DNA from: Streptomyces fulvoviolaceus
Lineage (GTDB): Bacteria; Actinomycetota; Actinomycetes; Streptomycetales; Streptomycetaceae
Direction of reading: 5' to 3'
NCBI RefSeq assembly: GCF_000718165.1
Contig: NZ_JOEY01000001.1
Coordinates: 248,001 to 312,000, forward strand
Length of the DNA: 64,000 bases
Under the pieces are notes generated by a model. That model saw only the letters and a program-made list of their open reading frames with translations, was not told where the DNA came from and ran no database searches. Every line of letters starts with the position of its first letter. The first letter of the stretch is position 1. Both the position numbers and the translations under genes were made by a program. Below, in pieces: positions 8,336 through 15,824 of this stretch.

Positions 8336-8848
8336 ATGACGAAACCTGACGCATCGGGCATGCCGTACGCGGGGGCCGAGAGAGAAACGCTGCACGCGAG
8401 CCTGAACCGGGTGCGGGACGCGGTGCTGTGGAAGCTGGAGGGGCTGGACGACGAACAACTGCGCCGCCCGATGACCCCGTCGGGCACGAGCCTGCTCGGT
8501 CTGGTGAAGCACCTCGCGTCGGTGGAGTACGGCTGGTTCGTGGAGAGCTTCGGCGGTGCGGTGGAGCCGCTGTGGTTCGACCCGTACAAAGGCGAGGACA
8601 TGCGGGCGGGCGAGGACGAGACGACGACACAGATCGTCGAGTTCTACGGCCGGGCCCGCGCCGCCGCCGACCGCACGATCACCGAGCTGCCCCTCGACAC
8701 CGTCGGCCGGCCGCCGTGGCGGGACCATTCCGTCACCCTGCGCTGGGTCCTCGTCGACCTGATCGAGGAGACCGCGAGACACGCGGGGCACATGGACGTG
8801 GTGCGGGAACTGATCGACGGGGCGACGGGGGATCACCGGCGGGGATGA
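8336..8848 (+). CDS. DinB family protein (DUF664-like, four-helix metal-binding)
   Basis: About 170 aa. The sequence fits the DinB/YfiT-like four-helix bundle: helix 1 with ETLHASLNRVRDAVLWKLEGL, a histidine in VKHLASVEYGWF, and the closing HxxxH-type pair in ETARHAGHMDVVREL, which together form the usual metal site. Actinobacterial members include mycothiol-dependent transferases, so a thiol S-transferase role is possible but unproven. The ATG at 8336 is preferred over 8303 since the extra residues lie in the promoter region shared with the divergent methyltransferase; no good ribosome site is seen. Confidence 0.85.
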   Translation: MTKPDASGMPYAGAERETLHASLNRVRDAVLWKLEGLDDEQLRRPMTPSGTSLLGLVKHLASVEYGWFVESFGGAVEPLWFDPYKGEDMRAGEDETTTQIVEFYGRARAAADRTITELPLDTVGRPPWRDHSVTLRWVLVDLIEETARHAGHMDVVRELIDGATGDHRRG

Positions 8849-8868
8849 CGAGCTCGTGGGGAGCCACG

Positions 8869-9741
8869 TCACGGCACCTGGGGCCGGACTTCCTCGGCGG
8901 CGAACCGTACGAAGGCCTCCGGGTCGGGTTCGTCGCCCGTCGGCTGGAGGATCACCGTGTCGGCACCGGCCTCCGCCAGGCGCTGTACGGCCTTGGCTAC
9001 GGCACCGGCGTCCCCGGCGACACCGAGGTCCGGGACGGACTCCAGCCCCTCGTCGGTGAGTTCGGCACGCAGCCGGGAGGCGGCGTCGGGGCCGGTGGCG
9101 GTGAGGAGGTAGACGACGACCTCGTGCGGTTCGGTTCGGCCTGCCGACTCCCGCCCCTCGTCGATGAGTTGACGAGCTCGACGGACGCCGTCGGGCGTGG
9201 TGGAGGCCGTGAGGACGGTACCGTCGGCGGCCTCGCCGGACAGCCGTAGCGAGCGGGGCCCGGTGGCCCCGGCGAGTACCTCGACGGCACCGTCCGGCGG
9301 CCAGTCGAGAGCCACGTCGTCCAGCCTGACGTACCGGCCGTCGACCGTGACCCGCTCCCCGCCCAGCAGGGCCCGCAGCACGGTGAGATGCTCCCGCAGC
9401 AGAGTGAGGGGCGACTCGACCCGCGCCCCGACCTGCCCCATCCAGTCCTGCACGCCGTGCCCGACCCCGAGAATGGCCCGCCCGGGGAACATCCGGTGCA
9501 GCGTGGCGGCCTCCATCGCGGTGATGGCGACGTTCCGCAGGGGCACGGGCAGCAGCCCGACCCCGATGCGCACCCGCTCCGTCCAGGCGAGTGCGGCGGC
9601 CGCGGCCGAGATCCCGCCCTCCCGGAAGCAGTCCTCCCAGAGCCAGAGCTCTTCGAGCCCGACGTCGTCCGCGAGCCGGGCGACCGCGCGCAGTCGCTCG
9701 GGAGGCAGTTGGGGTCGGAAGACGACACCGAGTCCAGTCAT
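8869..9741 (-). CDS. LLM-class flavin-dependent oxidoreductase (luciferase-like)
   Basis: A 290-aa luciferase-like monooxygenase or F420-dependent oxidoreductase. Landmarks: start GLGVVFRPQLPPERL, an ELWLWEDCF segment after the first helix, WTERVRIGVGLLPVP (strand 3 with the nonprolyl cis-peptide region of this family), and GRAILGVGHGVQDWM. The VEVLAGATGPRSLRLSGE block is typical of F420-binding members in actinomycetes. Substrate is not predictable. Ends 20 bases from the convergent DinB gene. Confidence 0.85.
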   Translation of the reverse strand: MTGLGVVFRPQLPPERLRAVARLADDVGLEELWLWEDCFREGGISAAAAALAWTERVRIGVGLLPVPLRNVAITAMEAATLHRMFPGRAILGVGHGVQDWMGQVGARVESPLTLLREHLTVLRALLGGERVTVDGRYVRLDDVALDWPPDGAVEVLAGATGPRSLRLSGEAADGTVLTASTTPDGVRRARQLIDEGRESAGRTEPHEVVVYLLTATGPDAASRLRAELTDEGLESVPDLGVAGDAGAVAKAVQRLAEAGADTVILQPTGDEPDPEAFVRFAAEEVRPQVP

Positions 9742-9781
9742 GCCCCCTTCCTACCTAGCGGGCGGCCGACGGACAACACCA

Positions 9782-10357
9782 TTACGAATCGGCGCTGTCG
9801 TCCCGCGCGTAGTGCAGCAGTACGACCCCGTTGCCGAAGGTCCGCGACTCGAGGAGCCGGAGGGAGGTCAGGGCATCGGCCTCCGGGAAGAGGGGTTTCC
9901 CCCGGCCGGCGAGCACGGGATGGACGTAGATCCGGAACTCGTCGACCAGCCCTTGCCGGAGAAACTCGGCACTGATCCCGGCCCCGCCGAGCGCGAGATC
10001 CCCGCCTGGCTGCTCCTTCAGCGCCCGCACCTCCTCGGGCACGACCTCCCGGACGACGGTGGAGTTCCAGTCGGCGTCCTTCAGGGTCCGCGAGTACACG
10101 ATCTTCGGGAGGTCGCGCCAGATCCCGGCGAACTCCACCGTGATCGCGTCGGCGTCGGGGTCGGAGTCGGCGGTGGGCCAGTAGTCGGCCATGAGCTCGT
10201 ACACGACGCGACCGTGGAGGAGCGCGCCGAACTCCCTGATCGTGTCGTTCATGTGCTGGTGCAGTTCGTCGTCGACCCGGTGCCAGCTGATGTCCCCGCC
10301 GGGCCGCTCGATGTACCCGTCGAGGGAGACACCCATCATCAGGACGATCTTCCGCAT
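9782..10357 (-). CDS. Dihydrofolate reductase family protein (RibD C-terminal-like)
   Basis: A 191-aa protein of the RibD C-terminal/DHFR-fold family, widespread in Streptomyces and annotated as deaminase-reductase. Landmarks: MRKIVLMMGVSLDGYIERP at the N-terminus, LLHGRVVYELMADYWP, PKIVYSRTLKDADWNSTVV, GGDLALGGAGISAEFL (the nucleotide-binding glycine turn) and VHPVLAGRGKPLFPE. Likely an NADPH-dependent reductase of unknown substrate. The GC-rich 40-base gap to the downstream monooxygenase gene suggests a possible two-gene transcript. Confidence 0.88.
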   Translation of the reverse strand: MRKIVLMMGVSLDGYIERPGGDISWHRVDDELHQHMNDTIREFGALLHGRVVYELMADYWPTADSDPDADAITVEFAGIWRDLPKIVYSRTLKDADWNSTVVREVVPEEVRALKEQPGGDLALGGAGISAEFLRQGLVDEFRIYVHPVLAGRGKPLFPEADALTSLRLLESRTFGNGVVLLHYARDDSADS

Positions 10358-10431
10358 GAACAGTCACCTCTCAGAGCTGTACGTTCGGTTCGCACAGTAC
10401 GCGGCGGCGGAAGGGAAGGCGGGGAGCTGCG

Positions 10432-10794
10432 ATGGGGCGTCGGCAGGACGGCTGGGGAACGTTGGTCGTGCCGGGGGAGCGGGAGGACGTCTCCGTTCCG
10501 TTGGAGATCGCGACCTCGTACCGCGCCCGTACCAAAGGGCTCCTCGGGCGGGACTCCGTCGACGGGGCCATTCTGCTCTCCCCCGCCAACAGCGTGCACA
10601 CCTTTCGTATGCGTATCCCGATCGATGTCGCCTATCTCGACCGCCGGTTCAGGGTCGTCGCCGTGCGGACCATGAAGCCGGGGCGGCTGGGCCTGCCCCG
10701 GGTGCGGGCCCGGCATGTGGTGGAGGCGGAGGCCGGGGCGATGGAGAGGTGGGGGGTGCGGGCCGGGGTGCTGGTGGAGGTCGTCAGGGAGTGA
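10432..10794 (+). CDS. DUF192 domain protein
   Basis: A 120-aa DUF192 protein. The family core is clear: ATSYRARTKGLLGRDSVDGAI, then SPANSVHTFRMRIPIDVAYLD with the histidine of the NSVHTF motif, and a closing AEAGAMERWGVRAGVLVEV. The function of the family is unknown; members are often secreted elsewhere, but no signal peptide is present here. It sits alone between two minus-strand genes and ends 7 bases from the convergent hydrolase gene. Confidence 0.85.
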   Translation: MGRRQDGWGTLVVPGEREDVSVPLEIATSYRARTKGLLGRDSVDGAILLSPANSVHTFRMRIPIDVAYLDRRFRVVAVRTMKPGRLGLPRVRARHVVEAEAGAMERWGVRAGVLVEVVRE

Positions 10795-10801
10795 GCTGCG
10801 G

Positions 10802-11800
10802 TCACAGCGGCAGGCCGTGCAGTACGTCCGTCACGCGGGCGGGGTCCGAAGGGCCCATGTGGCCGGCGTTCGGGAAGTCGTGGACCGTGAAGCGGTTGTG
10901 CGGGGTGAGCTCGTCGGCTTCCGCGATCATGCGGTCCTGGAGCTGCGTGGCCAAGGTCTTGTCCTTGCCGAAGCGGAGGTACGTGCGCGGGATCCGGCCC
11001 CAGGTGGCCGCCCGGCCGACCGCCCGGTCACCGTACGCCGTCATCGACTCGTCCGTCTGCATGCCTTCCAGTACGCGCAGGAACTCGGCGTCCGGATAGT
11101 CCTCGCAGATCATCTCCTTGAAGACGGCGAGGTCGCGGCGGTCAGCCGTACGCCAGTTGAGGCGCAGCACACCGAGCTTCGCCGGGTCGCCGATGATCTG
11201 GTCCAGCGGGGTGATGGCGTGCTGCCCCTCCGGGGAGGAGGCGCAGTCGTTCAGGGACGGCATGCTGCGGCTCGGGCAGAAGGCGGCCATGTAGCAGATG
11301 TGGGCGAGGAGTTCGGGTACGGCGTCGGCGACCCGGCTCACCGAGAGCCCGCCCATGCTGTGTCCGACGAGGATCACGGGGCCGTCCAGTCGCGCGGCTC
11401 GGCGTACGGCGGCCGTGACGCGTCGTTCGAAGTCGTCGAGGGTGAGTGCGGCGACGGGCGAGGGCTCGGTCGCGAGGGCGCGCAGGTTCTGCGCCTGGTA
11501 CGCCTTCGGTATGAACTTGCCGGTGCCGTGCAGGGGTTGGTCCACGGCGACGACCCTGTGCCCGCGCAGCGCCAGTTCCCTGCCGATCGCCGTCCAGAAC
11601 GCGGCCGCGCTGTGGGTGCCGTGGACGAGGACGTAGGTACGCACTCCATCAGTGTCGGTCGCCCTCGCGGTTCCCGCACCCATGCCTACGGCGAGTGCGG
11701 CGCCGCCTGCCGAAGCGGCGAGCGCCTGTAACGCCCGGCGGCGTGAAGTCCCGCTGGAATAGGGGGTGTTGGTGCTCTCACTGTTCTCGTTGTCAGCCAT
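10802..11800 (-). CDS. Tat-exported alpha/beta hydrolase
   Basis: A 332-aa hydrolase with a twin-arginine signal: SRRRALQALAASAGGAALAVG followed by an AxA-type cleavage site near residue 47, so it should be exported folded. The mature domain has the oxyanion-side HGTHSAAAFW, the nucleophile elbow GHSMGG (Ser catalytic), and the catalytic His in NAGHMGP near the end. The fold and the small cap region resemble the esterase/HNL-like (plant salicylate esterase-type) hydrolases common in Streptomyces. Substrate unknown. Confidence 0.88.
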   Translation of the reverse strand: MADNENSESTNTPYSSGTSRRRALQALAASAGGAALAVGMGAGTARATDTDGVRTYVLVHGTHSAAAFWTAIGRELALRGHRVVAVDQPLHGTGKFIPKAYQAQNLRALATEPSPVAALTLDDFERRVTAAVRRAARLDGPVILVGHSMGGLSVSRVADAVPELLAHICYMAAFCPSRSMPSLNDCASSPEGQHAITPLDQIIGDPAKLGVLRLNWRTADRRDLAVFKEMICEDYPDAEFLRVLEGMQTDESMTAYGDRAVGRAATWGRIPRTYLRFGKDKTLATQLQDRMIAEADELTPHNRFTVHDFPNAGHMGPSDPARVTDVLHGLPL

Positions 11801-11922
11801 ACGACGAGGCTACGAACGCCCTCGGCACCCCACGATGGCCCTGCCCACCCGGTTGACGGTGTACTTGCGGACACCTCCGGCGCGGACCGTCCGTGAGGCG
11901 GGCAGGGCAAGCGATGGGACCG

Positions 11923-13155
11923 CTACCAGGTCACCGGCATTTCGTAGACGCCGTAGACGAGGCCGTCGTCCTTGAACGGGAGCTTCTCGATGTCAGTGGC
12001 CAGGCGCAGTGTCGGGATGCGACGGAAGAGGGTCTGGTAGGCGATCTGGAGCTCCAGGCGGGCCAGCGGCTGCCCCAGGCACTGGTGGATGCCGAAGCCG
12101 AAGGCCATGTGGCGGCGGGCGTTGCGGGTGACGTCGAGCCGTTCGGGCTCGGGGAAGTGGTCGGCCTCCCAGTTGCCGGTGGCGCCCGGGATGATGATGC
12201 CCTCCCCGGCCCGGATGGCCTGGCCGCCGACCTCGATGTCCTCGAGGGCGAGACGGCGCTGGCCCATGTGCACGATGGTCAGGTAGCGCAGCAGCTCGTC
12301 CGCCGCGTCCGCGAGGACCTTCTGGTCGTCGGTGTCGCGCACGATGGCGAGCTGATCGGGGTGCTCCAGGAGCGCGAGGACCCCCAGGGCGATCATGTTG
12401 GCGGAGGTCTCGTGCCCCGCACCGAGGAGCAGGACGCCGAGCATGGAGGCTTCCTGGCGGGTGAGGTCACCGGCGTCCATCCGCGCCGCGATGTCGGAGA
12501 GCAGGTCTTCGCCGGGGTTGGTGACCTTCGCGTCGAGCTGGTCCTGCAGGTACGTGAGCTGCGAGATGGTGGCGGCCCGTACGTCCTCGCGTTTCGCGTC
12601 CCGGCGCAGGCCCACCGAGCTGTTCTCCTGGAAGAAGTCGTGGTCCTCGTACGGCACTCCGAGCAGCGCGCAGATCACCAGCGAGGGCAGCGCCAGCGAG
12701 AACGCCTCCACCAGGTCGACCGGCTTCGGCCCGGCCAGCATCGCGTCGATCAGGTCGTCGGTCATCTTCTGGATGGCGGGGCGCAGGGCCTCGATGCGCT
12801 TGATGGTGAACGCGCCGGTCACCATCCGGCGGATCCGTGCGTGGTCCGGGTCGTCCATGTTGAGGAAGGACGGCGGGGCCTGGGTGACGCTGTTGCGGAA
12901 GGCCTCGTTCGAGAAGGGGAAGCCCGGCTGCCCGGTGTCGACGCTGAGGCGCTGGTCGCCGTACAGGGCCCTCTGATCGTCGTAGCGGGTGACGAGCCAG
13001 TGCACACTGCCGTCCCACAGCCGGACCTTGGAGACCGGCTTCTCGGCGTGCAGTTTCATCATCTCCGGCGGCGGGGCGAACGGACATCCGGCCGCCCGGG
13101 GCATCGGGAAGTCGGGAACGGCCTCGTCCTGCGCGGCGGCAAGGGCGTTGGTCAT
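11923..13155 (-). CDS. Cytochrome P450
   Basis: A 410-aa bacterial class I P450. The heme-binding loop FGFGIHQCLGQPLAR carries the cysteine ligand; the K-helix ExxR is in ADELLRYL; the I-helix oxygen-binding motif reads AGHETSAN, with Ser at the position where many P450s have Thr. It looks closest in general character to CYP105/107-type enzymes of Streptomyces, which oxidise secondary metabolites and xenobiotics. GAGGAG four bases before the ATG fixes the start. No ferredoxin gene is adjacent, so redox partners must come from elsewhere. It is divergent from an MFS exporter-like gene, which suggests a detoxification or product-export pair. Confidence 0.93.
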   Translation of the reverse strand: MTNALAAAQDEAVPDFPMPRAAGCPFAPPPEMMKLHAEKPVSKVRLWDGSVHWLVTRYDDQRALYGDQRLSVDTGQPGFPFSNEAFRNSVTQAPPSFLNMDDPDHARIRRMVTGAFTIKRIEALRPAIQKMTDDLIDAMLAGPKPVDLVEAFSLALPSLVICALLGVPYEDHDFFQENSSVGLRRDAKREDVRAATISQLTYLQDQLDAKVTNPGEDLLSDIAARMDAGDLTRQEASMLGVLLLGAGHETSANMIALGVLALLEHPDQLAIVRDTDDQKVLADAADELLRYLTIVHMGQRRLALEDIEVGGQAIRAGEGIIIPGATGNWEADHFPEPERLDVTRNARRHMAFGFGIHQCLGQPLARLELQIAYQTLFRRIPTLRLATDIEKLPFKDDGLVYGVYEMPVTW

Positions 13156-13206
13156 GTCACTCCTCAGTGGGGGGAAGAGAGCCGCGGACATCCAAGCCGG
13201 TAAACC

Positions 13207-13233
13207 TGACAACTCCCTGTCATTTGACTGACA
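13207..13233. promoter_or_regulatory. Three phased half-sites between P450 and MFS genes
   Basis: TGACA (13207-13211), TGTCA (13218-13222) and TGACA (13229-13233) are spaced exactly 11 bp apart, making two overlapping inverted repeats with 6-base spacers on one face of the helix. They lie 52 bases upstream of the P450 start, in the divergent promoter region; a dimeric repressor site is likely. The remaining 13234-13533 contains no other feature recognised. Confidence 0.5.
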
Positions 13234-13533
13234 TGAGATCGATTGGCTGGATCTCGCCATTGAATGGACCAGTTGGTACAAGCGCCACCCCAAGCCAGCA
13301 CTCCGCCTTTTGCGCAGTCGTTACAAGGCCTGCCTTGTGGCGGCCACGACACAGGGTGTTCGCTGCTAGCGCACACCTCTCCAACGGATTAGTCCACCCG
13401 CCCCGTTAGGCGCTTCGATCTTTGATCTTGTCATGAACTCGTCATCAGCTTCAGCACTCTCGTCACCTGCACGCCGAGTCCAGGAAGTTCCCCCCACGGC
13501 CTCCACCTCGACGAACGACGAAAGGCCCCCCAC

Positions 13534-15015
13534 ATGTCACAGACGTCCGAGACATCCCAGACGGATACCACCGCACCACCCTCAGCCGAAGAGAGGACCG
13601 GCCTCGGCGTACGTCACGCGCTCGCCCTCCTCTCCCTGCTCTGGGCCGTCGCCCTGATGCCGATCGTCAGCATGCTGTCCGGCAACGCCCAGGCCGAGAT
13701 CGCGATCCACTTCCGCACCACCCAGATCGCCTGGTTCACCCTGAGCACCGCACTGGCCGGCACCTTCGCCACCCCCTTCGTCATGAAGGCCGCCGCGCTG
13801 TACGGCAAGAAGCGCGTCATCGTGATCATCGCGACGCTCGGCATGGCCGGTGACCTGGTGGCCGCGCTCTCGACGAACTACGAGACGCTGCTCGTGGGCC
13901 GGAGCATCGCGGGCATCTACGCCCCGGCCGCGCCCCTGGCCTTCTCGATGGCCCGCGATGTGTTTCCACGCCGCCTGGTCGGGCCGGCCAGCGGGTTCCT
14001 CGGCGGCAGCGTCGGTCTGGTCGGCCTCGGTGGTCCGTTCCTGTCGGGTTGGGTCATCGACCACCACGGCTTCCGGGGCGCGCTGTGGTTCATGGTGATC
14101 TCCACGGTGGTGTGCCTGGCTCTCGTGCTCGCCTTCGTGCCCGAGAGCCCGGTACGGGAGACACGCACCCGTATGGACTGGGTCGGCGGTCTCCTGCTGG
14201 GCGGCGGACTGACCGCGATCGTCTACGGCATCGGAGAGGGCACCCACTGGGGCTGGACCAGCGGAAAGTTCCTCGCCTACGTCGGGGCGGGGATGCTGGC
14301 GCTGATCGTCTTCGTGTTCGTCGAGAGGAGCGTCGCCCACCCCCTGCTCCCGATGTCGATCCTGACGCGGCGCCCGGTCTGGACCGTCCTCCTCGCCACC
14401 GCCGTCGCCGCGGGCGCCATCAACGCCGTGGGACTGCTCACCCAGCTCCTCGCGCTCATGCCGAACATTCCCGGCGTCTCCGGCGGCCTGGGCTGGTCGG
14501 CCACGAAGAACGCCGTGGTGCTGGCCCCGATGAGCGTGACCACCATCGCGGTCGCCGTCGCGGCCGGGGCGCTCGCACGGCGGATCGACCCGCGGATCCT
14601 GCTGGGACTCGGTGGAATCCTCACCACCGTGGGATTCGCCATCGGCTCCCAACTCCACCACACCGTGGGCGAGTTCGCGGTCTGGGGCCTGGTGGTCGGT
14701 CCTGGTGTGGGGCTGGTCATGGCCATCACCCCCATCATGATCATCGGGGCGGTGTCCCCGGAGGAACAGGCCCTGGGCAACGGCACCCAGTTCCTGCTCC
14801 AGGGAGTCGCGACAGCGGTCTTCACCCAGCTCGTGTTCGTGGTCATGGCCAGGGACGGCAAGGTGCTGCAGGGCACGCAGTTCTACCTCGACTCCGGCTT
14901 CACCAACGCGCTGTGGCTCGTGTGCGGCTTCTGTGCGGTGGGTGCGGTCCTCGTCCTGCTGACGCCGAGGGTCAAGCGGCTCGATGAATCGGTCGTGGGC
15001 CAGGCGGCGGGCTGA
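13534..15015 (+). CDS. MFS transporter, DHA2-like
   Basis: A 493-aa major facilitator with about 14 hydrophobic segments, as in the drug:H+ antiporter-2 group. The loop 2-3 type motif is represented by ALYGKKRVIVI, and the helix-5 antiporter motif C region by SGFLGGSVGLVGLGGPFLSGW. It likely exports a hydrophobic small molecule. Start ATG with GAAAGG nine bases upstream. It is divergent from the P450 gene over a 378-bp region with phased half-sites. Confidence 0.88.
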   Translation: MSQTSETSQTDTTAPPSAEERTGLGVRHALALLSLLWAVALMPIVSMLSGNAQAEIAIHFRTTQIAWFTLSTALAGTFATPFVMKAAALYGKKRVIVIIATLGMAGDLVAALSTNYETLLVGRSIAGIYAPAAPLAFSMARDVFPRRLVGPASGFLGGSVGLVGLGGPFLSGWVIDHHGFRGALWFMVISTVVCLALVLAFVPESPVRETRTRMDWVGGLLLGGGLTAIVYGIGEGTHWGWTSGKFLAYVGAGMLALIVFVFVERSVAHPLLPMSILTRRPVWTVLLATAVAAGAINAVGLLTQLLALMPNIPGVSGGLGWSATKNAVVLAPMSVTTIAVAVAAGALARRIDPRILLGLGGILTTVGFAIGSQLHHTVGEFAVWGLVVGPGVGLVMAITPIMIIGAVSPEEQALGNGTQFLLQGVATAVFTQLVFVVMARDGKVLQGTQFYLDSGFTNALWLVCGFCAVGAVLVLLTPRVKRLDESVVGQAAG

Positions 15016-15046
15016 CCTACTGCGCGCCGGGTCGGCTGGGGTTTGC

Positions 15047-15457
15047 TCAGCCGGCCCGGTTCCTCGTGAACCCGTCCGGGCCGAACCGGATCTCGGGCGC
15101 GTCGCACGTCATGTCGATCGCTCCCCAGTCACCTTCCAGGTGAAAGACCGCGCCGCTCCGGGAAAGCGCGTCGATTCCGCCGTAGTCCTTCTCACCGGAG
15201 ACGTCTGTCGCCGGCGGGGTTCCCTGTCCGGTCCAGTTGAGATTCCACACGTTCCGGAATTCGATCGTGGCTCGCGCGTAGCAGTTCTGCTCGCCTGGAG
15301 CGGGAGAGCGATATGCCGGGTGCTGCGGCGTGAGGACCAGCTCCACGTCGAGCGTCAGGCGGGCCGGAGTCGCCTCGATGCCGAGGACGAAGCTGTCTTC
15401 GAGGTGGACGTGCTCGAAGCCGCCCAGTTGTGGGTAGTCGGCCTCTTCAGGGTTCAC
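15047..15457 (-). CDS. Candidate second immunity protein of the PrsW-toxin operon
   Basis: A 136-aa soluble acidic protein of no family I can name with confidence. Beta-rich pattern: EDSFVLGIEATPARLTLDVEL, a CYARATIEF strand and ALSRSGAVFHLEGDWGAIDM. Similar short proteins occur singly or in pairs behind polymorphic toxins in actinomycetes. Its start overlaps the end of the preceding 122-aa gene by 11 bases, so the two are translationally linked, and both follow the toxin gene. A role in neutralising the toxin is inferred from position only. Confidence 0.75.
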   Translation of the reverse strand: MNPEEADYPQLGGFEHVHLEDSFVLGIEATPARLTLDVELVLTPQHPAYRSPAPGEQNCYARATIEFRNVWNLNWTGQGTPPATDVSGEKDYGGIDALSRSGAVFHLEGDWGAIDMTCDAPEIRFGPDGFTRNRAG

Positions 15458-15815
15458 GGCGGGCCTCGGACGCGGCGAGGAACTCTTGCAAGTCCCTTAC
15501 GAGGAGCAGGTCGTAGCGGCCGAGGGCGGCCAGTCGCTCGAAGATGCCGCGCGCCGTCGCCTCCTGACGTTCCAGGTTCGAGTCGAAGTCACGGACGGTG
15601 AACAGGGAGTCGTACCGCTCGAAGGGCATACCGCGGTCTTCCTCGTAATCGTGGGTGAACTCCAGCTCGACCGCGGCACGGCCGAGTTTTACCGCGTAGT
15701 CGATGAACTCGTCATCCACTGGCTGCATCTCGGCCCCGCATGCCGCACCGACGTCCTCGACAAGCTGCTCCCGCGGAAACCCAGGACGAATGAAGACGTA
15801 GTGATATTCACTCAC
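15447..15815 (-). CDS. Candidate cognate immunity protein
   Basis: A 122-aa soluble acidic protein (many Glu/Asp, for example EFTHDYEEDRGMPFERYD). No family recognised. It begins nine bases after the stop of the toxin gene in the same direction, which is the standard place for the cognate immunity protein of a polymorphic toxin. The excess of acid would suit binding to the basic toxin domain. The assignment is by context; another possibility is that the next gene (15047-15457) is the true immunity gene. Confidence 0.78.
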   Translation of the reverse strand: MSEYHYVFIRPGFPREQLVEDVGAACGAEMQPVDDEFIDYAVKLGRAAVELEFTHDYEEDRGMPFERYDSLFTVRDFDSNLERQEATARGIFERLAALGRYDLLLVRDLQEFLAASEARREP

Positions 15816-15824
15816 ATGAATCCC

